Positions 1 to 6,262 of a stretch of 8,681 nucleotides of DNA are shown here, in pieces. Under the pieces are notes generated by a model. It was not told the origin of the DNA, did no database searches, and saw only the letters and a list, made by a program, of their open reading frames with translations. The stretch's first letter is position 1. Every line of letters starts with the position of its first letter. Location: assembly GCA_026193735.1 (NCBI GenBank), contig JAPHUJ010000338.1:1-8681 (forward strand), read 5' to 3'. The DNA is from Sulfurovum sp. GTDB taxonomy: Bacteria; Campylobacterota; Campylobacteria; Campylobacterales; Sulfurovaceae. The position numbers and the translations under genes were made by a program.

Positions 1-1049
1 AGAAAGATCCGGATATGTCCAAGATGGAAAATAAAGTGAAAAGCGTTATTGCTATTTTGCTTTGGTCTGTCATTGCTTTTGTGGCTGCAGCTGACTTTTT
101 ATGGTTCTTTGTTCCACCTGAAGATTTTTTTGCGTATTTGGCCAATCCTGCTGAACATATGGTATTGGTAGGTGTTTTGGTAAGTACCGCAGTGTTTATC
201 ATCCTGGATGTTGTTTTTATAAAAGAAAACTTTTGTGTGTATGTTTGTCCTTATAGTCGTGTGCAATCGGTACTTTATGATGATGATACCATCATGGCAG
301 TCTATGATCCTGTTCGTGGTGGAGAAATTTATGAAGGACACGGTTATGAAAGAGAAAAGAAGTTTACGAAACAAAAAGAACTTTTAACGGTTGAACCAAG
401 TGCTGAATGTACGACGTGTGAAAGTTGTGTGACTGTGTGTCCTACGCATATAGATATCCGTAAAGGGTTACAGCTTGAGTGCATCAACTGTCTTGAGTGT
501 GTCGATGCCTGTACTTCGGTGATGGGCGCACTGGGTAAAGAGAGTTTGGTGCGTTGGTCAAGTGAAAAAGAGGCGGTTAGGCATGAAGGTAAAACAAATT
601 ACTTTAGAGGGAAGGTCATCGCTTACTTTGCTGTGCTATCCATTGTACTTGTATCATTGTTTGTTATGGGAAGTAAAAAAGAGCATATGCTCTTAAACAT
701 CAATAAAGGACAAAGACTTTATAAAGTACTGGATCATGGCGTAGTACAGAATGACTATATTTTTATGTTTGCCAACACGGATAGACAAGACCATACGTAC
801 TACTTTGAAATTATAGGAAATGATAAAATAACGATCAATAGACCTAGTGAACCATTTAAGCTGGGAGCAGGACAGAAGAAGAAAAAGGTGGTTATTCTTG
901 AAACAAGTGAAGTGCTTGCTAACAATACAAGAAAAGATGTTCCGATACCTATAACAATAAGAGCATACGCGGTAGATGATAAAGAGAAAATCGTAGTAGA
1001 TAGAGAGGTAGTCTTCTTCTACCCTCGTGCAGACCTGGTAAAAAAATAA
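1..1049 (+). CDS. ccoG: Cytochrome c oxidase accessory protein CcoG (5'-partial)
   Basis: Membrane-bound ferredoxin-like protein needed for maturation (copper-centre assembly) of cbb3-type cytochrome c oxidase. The frame is open to the left edge (codons from base 3), and the usual N-terminal membrane/cysteine region of the roughly 450-residue family is absent, so the first ATG at 15 is almost certainly internal. Counting from that Met (344 residues): hydrophobic spans near 9-33 and 46-70; the family signature around 74-110 (CPYSRVQS, then YDPVRGGE); two 4Fe-4S motifs, C132-x2-C135-x2-C138-x3-C142-P and C156-x2-C159-x2-C162-x3-C166; a third span near 199-219; and a C-terminal beta-rich periplasmic domain to 344. 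It is followed after 9 bases by a small membrane protein and then a flavoprotein, apparently one operon. The cco structural genes would be expected to the left, but that cannot be seen. The identification is firm; only the 5' end is missing. Confidence 0.95.
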   Translation, partial: KDPDMSKMENKVKSVIAILLWSVIAFVAAADFLWFFVPPEDFFAYLANPAEHMVLVGVLVSTAVFIILDVVFIKENFCVYVCPYSRVQSVLYDDDTIMAVYDPVRGGEIYEGHGYEREKKFTKQKELLTVEPSAECTTCESCVTVCPTHIDIRKGLQLECINCLECVDACTSVMGALGKESLVRWSSEKEAVRHEGKTNYFRGKVIAYFAVLSIVLVSLFVMGSKKEHMLLNINKGQRLYKVLDHGVVQNDYIFMFANTDRQDHTYYFEIIGNDKITINRPSEPFKLGAGQKKKKVVILETSEVLANNTRKDVPIPITIRAYAVDDKEKIVVDREVVFFYPRADLVKK

Positions 1050-1058
1050 GGAGAAGAG

Positions 1059-1253
1059 ATGAATCAGTTTGAACCAACACTTGAGAATATAGAAGACTAT
1101 AATGGTAAAGGAAGTAATGAGAAGAGACTAACGATATGGATTGTGATCCTCTCAGGATTATTGCTAGGTGCTATTTATGGGATCATTGGCGCAAATGCAA
1201 GTGTCTCAGATACGTTAGTGACTAAAGAGCAGACAGGCATATTGAAGTATTAG
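1059..1253 (+). CDS. Small single-span membrane protein, unknown function
   Basis: A 64-residue protein I do not recognise. It has a polar, acidic N-terminus (1-20), a basic patch (K22, R23), one hydrophobic helix at about 25-45 (TIWIVILSGLLLGAIYG) and a short polar tail ending GILKY. The positive-inside rule predicts the N-terminus in the cytoplasm and the last 15-20 residues in the periplasm. It starts at an ATG 5 bases after a good AAGGAG (1048-1053) that overlaps the ccoG stop codon, and it ends 10 bases before the ATG taken as the start of the next gene, so translation of the three genes is probably coupled. Its place next to ccoG suggests a small cbb3 assembly or subunit-like role (CcoH/FixH proteins also carry one N-terminal helix but are longer). 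That role is inference from context only. The ribosome site and tight packing make it a real gene. Confidence 0.8.
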   Translation: MNQFEPTLENIEDYNGKGSNEKRLTIWIVILSGLLLGAIYGIIGANASVSDTLVTKEQTGILKY

Positions 1254-1263
1254 GGGAAATATG

Positions 1264-2433
1264 ATGGCAAAAGTATTGGTACTGGGTGGCGGTTTCGCTG
1301 GTGTGGAAGCAGCTATCTATCTTAAAAAACAAGACTTGGATGTGACACTTGTAAGTGATAGAGACTATTTTTATATCTATCCTACTTCTATCTGGATACC
1401 TACAGGTGAAGTAACAAGGGAGGATGTATCTGTTCCTTTGGATAAACTTGCGATGAAACACGGGTTTCAACTGATCATAGATCCGGTAACAAAGTTAGAG
1501 GCTAGCGCAAAGAAAGTAACTTTGCAGAGCGGTCGTGTTTTGGATGAATATGCGTACATTGTTGTAGCCCTTGGACAAGATAAGATACAGCACAAGGGTA
1601 TGGAACATACACTTTCTATCTGCGGTAAGCCAGAAGAGGCTACGGCGCTTTACGAACGTTTAGATGCACTTATACAGAAAGGTGAGGGGAAGATCGCCAT
1701 GGGCTTTGGCGGTAATCCTAAAGATACCTCTGCTGTACGGGGTGGCCCTGCATTTGAAGTACTTTTTAATGTGAACACCTATTTGAAGAAAAAAGGTGTG
1801 CGGGAAAACTTTGAATTGACGTTTTTTGCACCTATGGAAAAACCCGGACAAAAAATGGGGGAAAAAGCACTTGTATTAATGGACAAGATGTTTAAGATGA
1901 CGAACATTCATAAAAGAGTAGGTTCAAAGATCACACATTTTGAAGAAGATGGTATCTGTTTTGAAGATGGGACTAAAATAGAATCAGATCTGACGATGTT
2001 CATTTCGGCAGGTACCGGACATCGCATCATGGCAGACTCTGGATTGCCACTGAGCGAGGCGGGCTTTGTTGTTACCAATGAATACAATGAGATAGCAGGC
2101 TTTGACGGTGTGTATGCCATTGGAGACTCTGCAGCACTAATGGGGCCGGAGTGGAGAGCAAAACAGGGGCATGTTGCTGAAGTGATGGCTAAAAATGTAG
2201 CGTATAACATCAGCAACCATGCACAAAATATAGATGCAAAACAAAGTTATATGGCACATTTGAATATTTTATGTGTGATGGATACAGGTAATGGTGCAGC
2301 TTTTGTGTATCGTAGTGATAAGGGAGGTAAGATGATCCCTATGCCTATTATCGGTCATTGGATGAAAAAAATGTGGGGATGGTATTGCCGTTATTCTAAA
2401 TTGGGAAAGATACCCAGAATACCCGGTATGTGA
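1264..2433 (+). CDS. SQR/NDH-2-like FAD-dependent pyridine nucleotide-disulfide oxidoreductase
   Basis: A 389-residue two-dinucleotide-fold flavoprotein of the sulfide:quinone oxidoreductase / flavocytochrome c sulfide dehydrogenase / type II NADH dehydrogenase group. Visible landmarks: N-terminal FAD-binding GGGFAG at 8-13; VVALG near 100-104; a second FAD motif, VYAIGDSA, at 283-290; and an amphipathic Trp/Lys-rich C-terminus (about 362-389, ending PRIPGM) like the membrane-association segment of SQR and NDH-2. Cys120 (SICGKPEE) and Cys337 (NILCVMDTG) sit where SQRs have two of their three conserved cysteines, but at the usual central redox-Cys position the sequence reads AVRGGPAFE (157-165), with no Cys. 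A classical SQR mechanism is therefore doubtful; it could be an NAD(P)H or other quinone reductase. ATGs occur at 1261 and 1264; AGGGGA (1252-1257) is 6 bases from the second, so 1264 is preferred. It is the last gene of the ccoG cluster. Confidence 0.8.
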   Translation: MAKVLVLGGGFAGVEAAIYLKKQDLDVTLVSDRDYFYIYPTSIWIPTGEVTREDVSVPLDKLAMKHGFQLIIDPVTKLEASAKKVTLQSGRVLDEYAYIVVALGQDKIQHKGMEHTLSICGKPEEATALYERLDALIQKGEGKIAMGFGGNPKDTSAVRGGPAFEVLFNVNTYLKKKGVRENFELTFFAPMEKPGQKMGEKALVLMDKMFKMTNIHKRVGSKITHFEEDGICFEDGTKIESDLTMFISAGTGHRIMADSGLPLSEAGFVVTNEYNEIAGFDGVYAIGDSAALMGPEWRAKQGHVAEVMAKNVAYNISNHAQNIDAKQSYMAHLNILCVMDTGNGAAFVYRSDKGGKMIPMPIIGHWMKKMWGWYCRYSKLGKIPRIPGM

Positions 2434-2451
2434 AAACATTGAAAAAGTATA

Positions 2452-2479
2452 TTGTTTGACATTTAAGCTGTATTATAAT
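2452..2479 (+). promoter_or_regulatory. Candidate sigma70 promoter upstream of tpx
   Basis: A perfect TATAAT lies at 2474-2479 with a weak TTGTTT (2452-2457) 16 bases upstream. A better -35 hexamer, TTGACA, at 2456-2461 is only 12 bases away and probably too close. This would give a leader of about 105 bases. A second, weaker -10 (CATAAT, 2553-2558) nearer the gene would give a leader of about 25 bases. No clear terminator separates the upstream flavoprotein gene, so some readthrough is possible. Confidence 0.45.
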
Positions 2480-2590
2480 GTGTATTTTTGTTACACTTTT
2501 ATAAATAAGAGTAAAATTGTCTGATTTAAGACTAAATTTATATTAGTTCAGCCATAATGCTTATACAAAAATTATTTTAAAGGAAATTAA

Positions 2591-3106
2591 ATGGCAACAG
2601 TAACATTTAAAAATGACATCGTATGTAACCTAGCAGGTACAGAAATTAACGTAGGTGATACAGCTCCAGTAGTAACAGTAGTAAACTGTAACCCAATGCT
2701 TCAAAACGAGACAATCGGTGGAGAAGGTAAAGTTCAACTTGTTGTAGCAGTGCCATCATTAGATACAGGTGTATGTGATGCAGAAACAAGAAGATTTAAC
2801 ACAGAAGCAGCATCACTTGACGGTGTAGAAGTAATCACGGTTTCTATGGATTTACCATTCGCAGCAGCTAGATGGTGTGGTGCAGCTGGTATCGAAAACA
2901 TTAAAGTATGTTCAGATTTCAGAAACAAAGATTTTGCTAACGCTTATGGTGTGCTTTTGGCTGATGGTCCTTTGGCTGGTATTACTGCTAGAGTTATCTT
3001 TGTAATAGGTAAAGACGGTAAAGTTGCTTATAAGCAAGTTGTTCCTGAAATTACAACAGAGCCTAATTACGAAGAAGCACTTGCAGCAGCTAAGGCAGCT
3101 TGTTAA
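2591..3106 (+). CDS. tpx: Thiol peroxidase Tpx (atypical 2-Cys peroxiredoxin)
   Basis: A 171-residue cytosolic or periplasmic-type thiol peroxidase that reduces H2O2 and alkyl hydroperoxides using thioredoxin; no signal peptide is visible. The active site PSLDTGVC carries Thr59 and peroxidatic Cys62. Resolving Cys96 is in RWCGAAGIEN, matching Cys61/Cys95 of the E. coli enzyme. The family segments DFRNKDFANAYGVLL, DGPLAG, ARVIFV (Arg134) and VPEITTEPNYE are all present, and the length is normal for the family. Four further cysteines (12, 33, 107 and a C-terminal 171) are more than usual. The start is supported by AAAGGA (2579-2584), 6 bases before the ATG. The gene stands alone, with its own promoter and a strong terminator. 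Codon choice changes noticeably at about codon 115 (see findings). Confidence 0.97.
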   Translation: MATVTFKNDIVCNLAGTEINVGDTAPVVTVVNCNPMLQNETIGGEGKVQLVVAVPSLDTGVCDAETRRFNTEAASLDGVEVITVSMDLPFAAARWCGAAGIENIKVCSDFRNKDFANAYGVLLADGPLAGITARVIFVIGKDGKVAYKQVVPEITTEPNYEEALAAAKAAC

Positions 3107-3124
3107 TTAGCATTTCCATTTTAA

Positions 3125-3164
3125 ACGAACCTCTTCTAAAGAAGAGGTTCGTCCCTCTTTTTTT
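3125..3164 (+). terminator. Rho-independent terminator of tpx
   Basis: Perfect 12-bp inverted repeat ACGAACCTCTTC (3125-3136) / GAAGAGGTTCGT (3141-3152) with a TAAA tetraloop, followed by CCCTC and seven T (3158-3164). It lies 18 bases after the tpx stop. The clearest terminator in the window. Confidence 0.93.
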
Positions 3165-3213
3165 CATCTCTCTTTATTTTCTATCGTTTATTATTCCCCC
3201 TATACAAAATCTG

Positions 3214-3222
3214 TGTTAAAAT
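3214..3222 (+). promoter_or_regulatory. Extended -10 promoter for the YkuD lipoprotein cassette
   Basis: TGT-TAAAAT (3214-3222) matches an extended -10 (TGn plus a five-of-six match to TATAAT). No good -35 is visible, which is common in Campylobacterota. Transcription would start near 3229, about 29 bases before the first gene. It lies between the tpx terminator and the gene, as expected for a new transcription unit. Confidence 0.5.
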
Positions 3223-3257
3223 ATATCTATTATTTTACTAAAGGATTATCTGTTTAA

Positions 3258-3836
3258 ATGAGATATATGTATGGATTTTTAATGGCTGTATTATTATTTT
3301 TGAGTGGGTGTGGCAGTCCTGAGCCTAAGAATGAGGTGATAGGAAACCAGTATACGTTAGAAGAATGTAAAGAAGAATTGCTTGAGGCTGAAGATTTTTC
3401 TCAAGGGGAAAGTATAGATTTGATCGTTGTTGTAAAAAAAGAACGCAAAATGTATTTGTATAAGGACAATAAAGTGCAAAATACACTGCCTATCTCTTTG
3501 GGAAAAAATCCGGTAGGAGCAAAGCAGCAACAAGGCGACAACAGAACGCCTGAAGGAGAGTTTTGGATTTCCAGAAAACTCTGTTCTCCTAAATATTATC
3601 GTTCTCTCTGCATCTCCTACCCGCGTCCGGAGGATAAAGCCATCGCTGCTAAAAAGGGAGTGAATCCTGGCGGGGCTGTTACTATCCATGCACAACCTGC
3701 ATGGAATGCAGACGGAAAGGGTGATCAGTATACACTTTCACAAAATTGGACGCAGGGCTGTGTCGCCGTGACAAATTCTGCAATGAAAGATTTATGGTAT
3801 GCAGTACGTGAAGGGGTACCAATTGTCATACGATAA
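3258..3836 (+). CDS. YkuD-domain lipoprotein (L,D-transpeptidase/carboxypeptidase-like), copy A
   Basis: A 192-residue exported lipoprotein. Residues 1-18 form a lipoprotein signal with lipobox LSGC, so Cys18 would be lipidated. The YkuD catalytic domain runs from about residue 53 to the C-terminus: RKMYLYKD and ISLGKNP in the early strands, RTPEGEFWIS near 97-105, His144 in VTIHAQP, and the nucleophile motif NWTQGCVAVTN with Cys168. YkuD enzymes make 3-3 peptidoglycan crosslinks or attach proteins to peptidoglycan, but the fold also includes hydrolases such as Helicobacter Csd6, Campylobacter Pgp2 and the YafK/DpaA group. The exact reaction is therefore open, although the active site is complete. 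The start follows an in-frame TAA directly before the ATG; AAAGGA (3240-3245) is 12 bases away, rather far. It is the first of three closely spaced genes, and the third is its paralog. Confidence 0.88.
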   Translation: MRYMYGFLMAVLLFLSGCGSPEPKNEVIGNQYTLEECKEELLEAEDFSQGESIDLIVVVKKERKMYLYKDNKVQNTLPISLGKNPVGAKQQQGDNRTPEGEFWISRKLCSPKYYRSLCISYPRPEDKAIAAKKGVNPGGAVTIHAQPAWNADGKGDQYTLSQNWTQGCVAVTNSAMKDLWYAVREGVPIVIR

Positions 3837-3845
3837 AGGTAGATC

Positions 3846-4232
3846 ATGAGATATACACAAAAACAGATCGATAAATTTAATCGTCAAAAGTATATAACAG
3901 AATTAGAAAAAATAAGTAAAAATCTTTTTCGTATGTTCAGAGATGAAACTGTACTTGCACAGGATTTTGTGGTAAAATTTGGACAACTTAAAAAGAAGTT
4001 TGATGAAAAAGCAGAGGTTCATCTGGAATCGGAGTATCATCAGCAACTCAAAGAGTATATCGTACGTATTCACACGAGGACATGTTTGGCAGAAGAATTT
4101 ACGGACAAAGAATTTGCTGATATACGAGAGGCAGAGATGAGCAATCTAAACCGACTGCAGAAGTTAAAGAACGGTACATCTTACAAAAAAGACAAACACA
4201 AATCCAAAAGACAGAACGAAGATTGGGGTTGA
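3846..4232 (+). CDS. Unknown helical, Lys-rich cytoplasmic protein
   Basis: A 128-residue protein I do not recognise. It has no signal peptide or membrane span and looks almost wholly alpha-helical. Alternating hydrophobic and charged residues through about 8-100 (TELEKISKNLFRMF, KKKFDEKAEVHLE) could form a helical bundle or short coiled coil. The tail from about 105 is strongly basic and polar (YKKDKHKSKRQNEDWG). One cysteine is present. AAAGG (3835-3839) overlaps the stop codon of copy A and is 6 bases from the ATG, so translation is probably coupled. It lies between two paralogous YkuD lipoproteins (9 and 22 bases apart), suggesting a shared transcript. A cytoplasmic protein between two exported enzymes might regulate them, but that is inference. 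No catalytic motif is visible. Confidence 0.75.
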   Translation: MRYTQKQIDKFNRQKYITELEKISKNLFRMFRDETVLAQDFVVKFGQLKKKFDEKAEVHLESEYHQQLKEYIVRIHTRTCLAEEFTDKEFADIREAEMSNLNRLQKLKNGTSYKKDKHKSKRQNEDWG

Positions 4233-4254
4233 TCATGTTAGAGAAAGGAAAAAA

Positions 4255-4842
4255 ATGAAAATAAAATTGAGTATGCTTGGTATGGTAATAGCACTGTTGG
4301 TAGTTGGGTGTGGCGAGAATACCTATTATGGAAAACTTGACAAAACACCTTATGAGACTAAAGAATGCATTAAGGAGTTATCAAGAGGAGCAGAGATAGA
4401 CCACAGCGGAAAGATAGACAAGATTGTTGTGTATAAGAAAAAAAGAAAGATGTATGCATACAAAAATGGCAAGGTTGTTGAAGAATTTCGTATCTCTTTA
4501 GGCAAGAATGGAGATAAAGGGCACAAGGTGCAAGCAGGTGACTATCGAACACCTGAAGGAAGCTATACTATAGTAAGAAAAAAATGTGATTCCCGACTCT
4601 ATAGATCATTGATGATCTCTTATCCTTGTGAAGCAGATAAAGCAAGAGCTCGTGAAAAAGGTGTCAGTTGTGGTGGGTACATTACCATACATGGACAACC
4701 AAAATGGAATGCTGACGGACGTGGTGACAACTATACACTTTCGCATGATTGGACTGAGGGGTGCATGGCAGTAACCAACCGTGCTATGGATAAACTTTGG
4801 CAGGCTGTGGAAAATGGTGTAAAAATAGAAATACACGCATAA
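4255..4842 (+). CDS. YkuD-domain lipoprotein (L,D-transpeptidase/carboxypeptidase-like), copy B
   Basis: A 195-residue paralog of the protein at 3258. It has a lipoprotein signal with lipobox VVGC (Cys19). The YkuD domain from about residue 54 keeps RKMYAYKN, ISLGKNG, YRTPEGSY, His146 in ITIHGQP, and DWTEGCMAVTN with nucleophile Cys170. The two copies are closely similar from about residue 95 to the end (shared NADGxGDxYTLS, AVTNxAM, LWxAV) and diverge in the N-terminal 50 residues, so the duplication is not recent. Both keep a Cys near 37/38 and another near 109/111, a possible disulfide; this copy also has Cys125 and Cys139. The start is well placed, with AAAGGA (4244-4249) 5 bases before the ATG. 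As with copy A, transpeptidase, carboxypeptidase or protein-release activity cannot be told apart from sequence alone. Confidence 0.88.
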   Translation: MKIKLSMLGMVIALLVVGCGENTYYGKLDKTPYETKECIKELSRGAEIDHSGKIDKIVVYKKKRKMYAYKNGKVVEEFRISLGKNGDKGHKVQAGDYRTPEGSYTIVRKKCDSRLYRSLMISYPCEADKARAREKGVSCGGYITIHGQPKWNADGRGDNYTLSHDWTEGCMAVTNRAMDKLWQAVENGVKIEIHA

Positions 4843-4869
4843 ATAATTACGGAATTTGGGATTATTTCA

Positions 4870-4875
4870 TATAAT
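4870..4875 (+). promoter_or_regulatory. Possible -10 element for the DUF1566 gene
   Basis: TATAAT at 4870-4875 in the 107-base gap before the DUF1566 gene, without a recognisable -35. A weaker alternative is TATGAT (4911-4916) with TTGCTT (4890-4895), spacer 15. The gap is very AT-rich, so chance matches are likely. Confidence 0.3.
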
Positions 4876-4949
4876 AAACTAAATTTAGCTTGCTTTGATG
4901 AATGTTATATTATGATATTGAATAATATTGGATAACTAAGGAGAAAAAG

Positions 4950-5477
4950 ATGAAAAAAGTACTTATATCAGCATGTATTTCTATGTTAACAACTTTACTT
5001 ATGGCTGGGGGAAATGTAAGCTCTAGCCTTCCGCCTGTTGCAAAGATATCAAATGCATCTTGTAAAACAAATAAAGTATACGTGGAAAGCGATACAAAAC
5101 TTATGTGGCAGGATCAAGACTATACGGATGCTGAGGACGGAGCCTACAAACGTGGACATTCTCTTGGAAAAGCAGGTAGTCATAGTCATGCCATGAATTA
5201 TTGTCGTGTACTTAACTATGCTGGGTACAATGATTGGAGATTGCCAACATCAGAAGAGTTAACGCATATGCATGAAGCACAAGATGATCCATTTGCGTAT
5301 ATTCGAGGTTCAGACTTTTGGTCATCTACTCCGACAACAGAGAATAGATACTATGTTGTGTATGCTGCAGATGCACACCCTTATAAACGAAAACCTAGTG
5401 AGTCTAATTACATTAGATGTGTTCGTTGTTTAGGTGATGAAACTGTACTTTTTGATGGATCGAAAAACGCAAAATAG
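4950..5477 (+). CDS. Secreted DUF1566 (Lcl C-terminal domain) protein
   Basis: A 175-residue exported protein. Residues 1-19 form a Sec signal peptide (MKK, then a hydrophobic core ending LLMA) with cleavage likely before GG at 20. The mature part is a single DUF1566/Lcl_C domain: LMWQD at 51-55; AMNYCRVLN, GYNDWRLPTSEEL within 81-104; FWSST at 123-127; and YIRCVR at 154-159. Cys38, Cys85, Cys157 and Cys160 may form disulfides. The domain is named after the C-terminal part of the Legionella collagen-like adhesin and is often found in secreted proteins; its molecular role here is unknown. TAAGGAG (4937-4943) is 6 bases before the ATG, a strong ribosome site. The gene follows the YkuD cassette by 107 bases and converges on murB with an 8-base gap, so it ends the plus-strand unit. 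Envelope or periplasmic location is likely. Confidence 0.85.
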   Translation: MKKVLISACISMLTTLLMAGGNVSSSLPPVAKISNASCKTNKVYVESDTKLMWQDQDYTDAEDGAYKRGHSLGKAGSHSHAMNYCRVLNYAGYNDWRLPTSEELTHMHEAQDDPFAYIRGSDFWSSTPTTENRYYVVYAADAHPYKRKPSESNYIRCVRCLGDETVLFDGSKNAK

Positions 5478-5496
5478 ATCTTCACTTAGAGGATCT
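5476..5496. terminator. Weak bidirectional hairpin between convergent genes
   Basis: AGATC (5476-5480) and GATCT (5492-5496) can pair across an 11-base loop. On the minus strand the stem is followed by ATTTTGCG and a run of T; on the plus strand by TGATCTCTTCTTTT. The stem overlaps both stop codons of the convergent DUF1566 and murB genes. With only 5 bp it is a weak candidate. Confidence 0.25.
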
Positions 5497-6262
5497 TGAT
5501 CTCTTCTTTTAAGCGGATATCAAACATATTTAAAACTTCATTTTTTGCTAAGTCTATAAGTGACTTAGCTTCCTCAAACGTGCCCCCACCTAAATTGACT
5601 AAAAAATTGGAATGAACGGTACTCCACTGCATTTGACCTTGCCTTGCTCCTTTTAGCCCCACAGCTTCGATCAGGCGGCCGGCATAATCACCTTCAGGAT
5701 TTTTAAAAGCTGAACCTGCACTTGGCTCGCAAGGTTGATTGGATCGCAGGTTTAATAGATGATCCAGTAGTGTCTGGTTAAAACCATTTTGTATTTCAAA
5801 TCTTGCATGCGTGGCGACACCACCAAGTTTAGCAAAACGATAACCGTGATCTATATCTTGCGCGAAAATCCATTCGCCATTTATCTTGATGGAGTGTAGG
5901 ATGTTAAATATCTCATATTCTTTGACTCCTGCATTCATAGCAAGCATTCCTCCCAGGGTGCCTGGAAGTTTGGAGCAAAATTCAAAACCTGCAATGTTAT
6001 GTTTTTTTGCATAAGAGACAATGCGTCCTGTTGGCATCGCTGCACCAATGGTCAAGATATTGTCTTTTTGTGTGATAGTGGCAAAGTCTTTAGAAAGCAT
6101 CATAAGCGGAGGAGGTGTGGGGGAGACAAGGAGGTTATTTGCGCCACCGATGAGGTATCTGTTGTCAGGTATGGTATCGCCTTCTTCTATCATAAGCACT
6201 TGTGTGGGTTGTCCCACCTTGATACTGGAGTATTTGGAGAAGTCTATTGTTTTAAAAAACAT
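5486..6262 (-). CDS. murB: UDP-N-acetylenolpyruvoylglucosamine reductase MurB
   Basis: A 258-residue cytosolic FAD enzyme that reduces UDP-GlcNAc-enolpyruvate to UDP-MurNAc with NADPH, the second committed step of peptidoglycan synthesis. The FAD-binding part shows IGGANNLLV (38-46) and LPGTLGGMLAMNAGV (99-113). Arg142 in GYRFAKLG matches the conserved active-site Arg, and SAGSAFKNP (181-189) carries the catalytic Ser184. The C-terminal EEIKIL holds the Glu (253/254) expected to donate a proton. It is of the short type seen in Campylobacterota, about 80-90 residues shorter than the E. coli type I enzyme. The ATG directly follows the TAA of mqnD with no gap and only a weak GGAA upstream, so translation probably depends on coupling to mqnD. 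Confident identification. Confidence 0.95.
   Translation of the reverse strand: MFFKTIDFSKYSSIKVGQPTQVLMIEEGDTIPDNRYLIGGANNLLVSPTPPPLMMLSKDFATITQKDNILTIGAAMPTGRIVSYAKKHNIAGFEFCSKLPGTLGGMLAMNAGVKEYEIFNILHSIKINGEWIFAQDIDHGYRFAKLGGVATHARFEIQNGFNQTLLDHLLNLRSNQPCEPSAGSAFKNPEGDYAGRLIEAVGLKGARQGQMQWSTVHSNFLVNLGGGTFEEAKSLIDLAKNEVLNMFDIRLKEEIKIL

Noticed and set aside
15..17. The ATG at 15 as the true ccoG start
   Set aside because: The frame is open to base 3 and the N-terminal region of the CcoG family is missing, so the gene extends beyond the left edge.
4235..4258. Seven-codon mini-ORF overlapping the start of YkuD copy B by ATGA, possible leader peptide
   Set aside because: It has no clear ribosome site, and its codons simply read through copy B's own A-rich Shine-Dalgarno region.
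4841..4867. AAATAAT / ATTATTT inverted repeat after YkuD copy B as a terminator
   Set aside because: The 7-bp stem is all A-T with a 13-base loop and no T tract; too weak to terminate.
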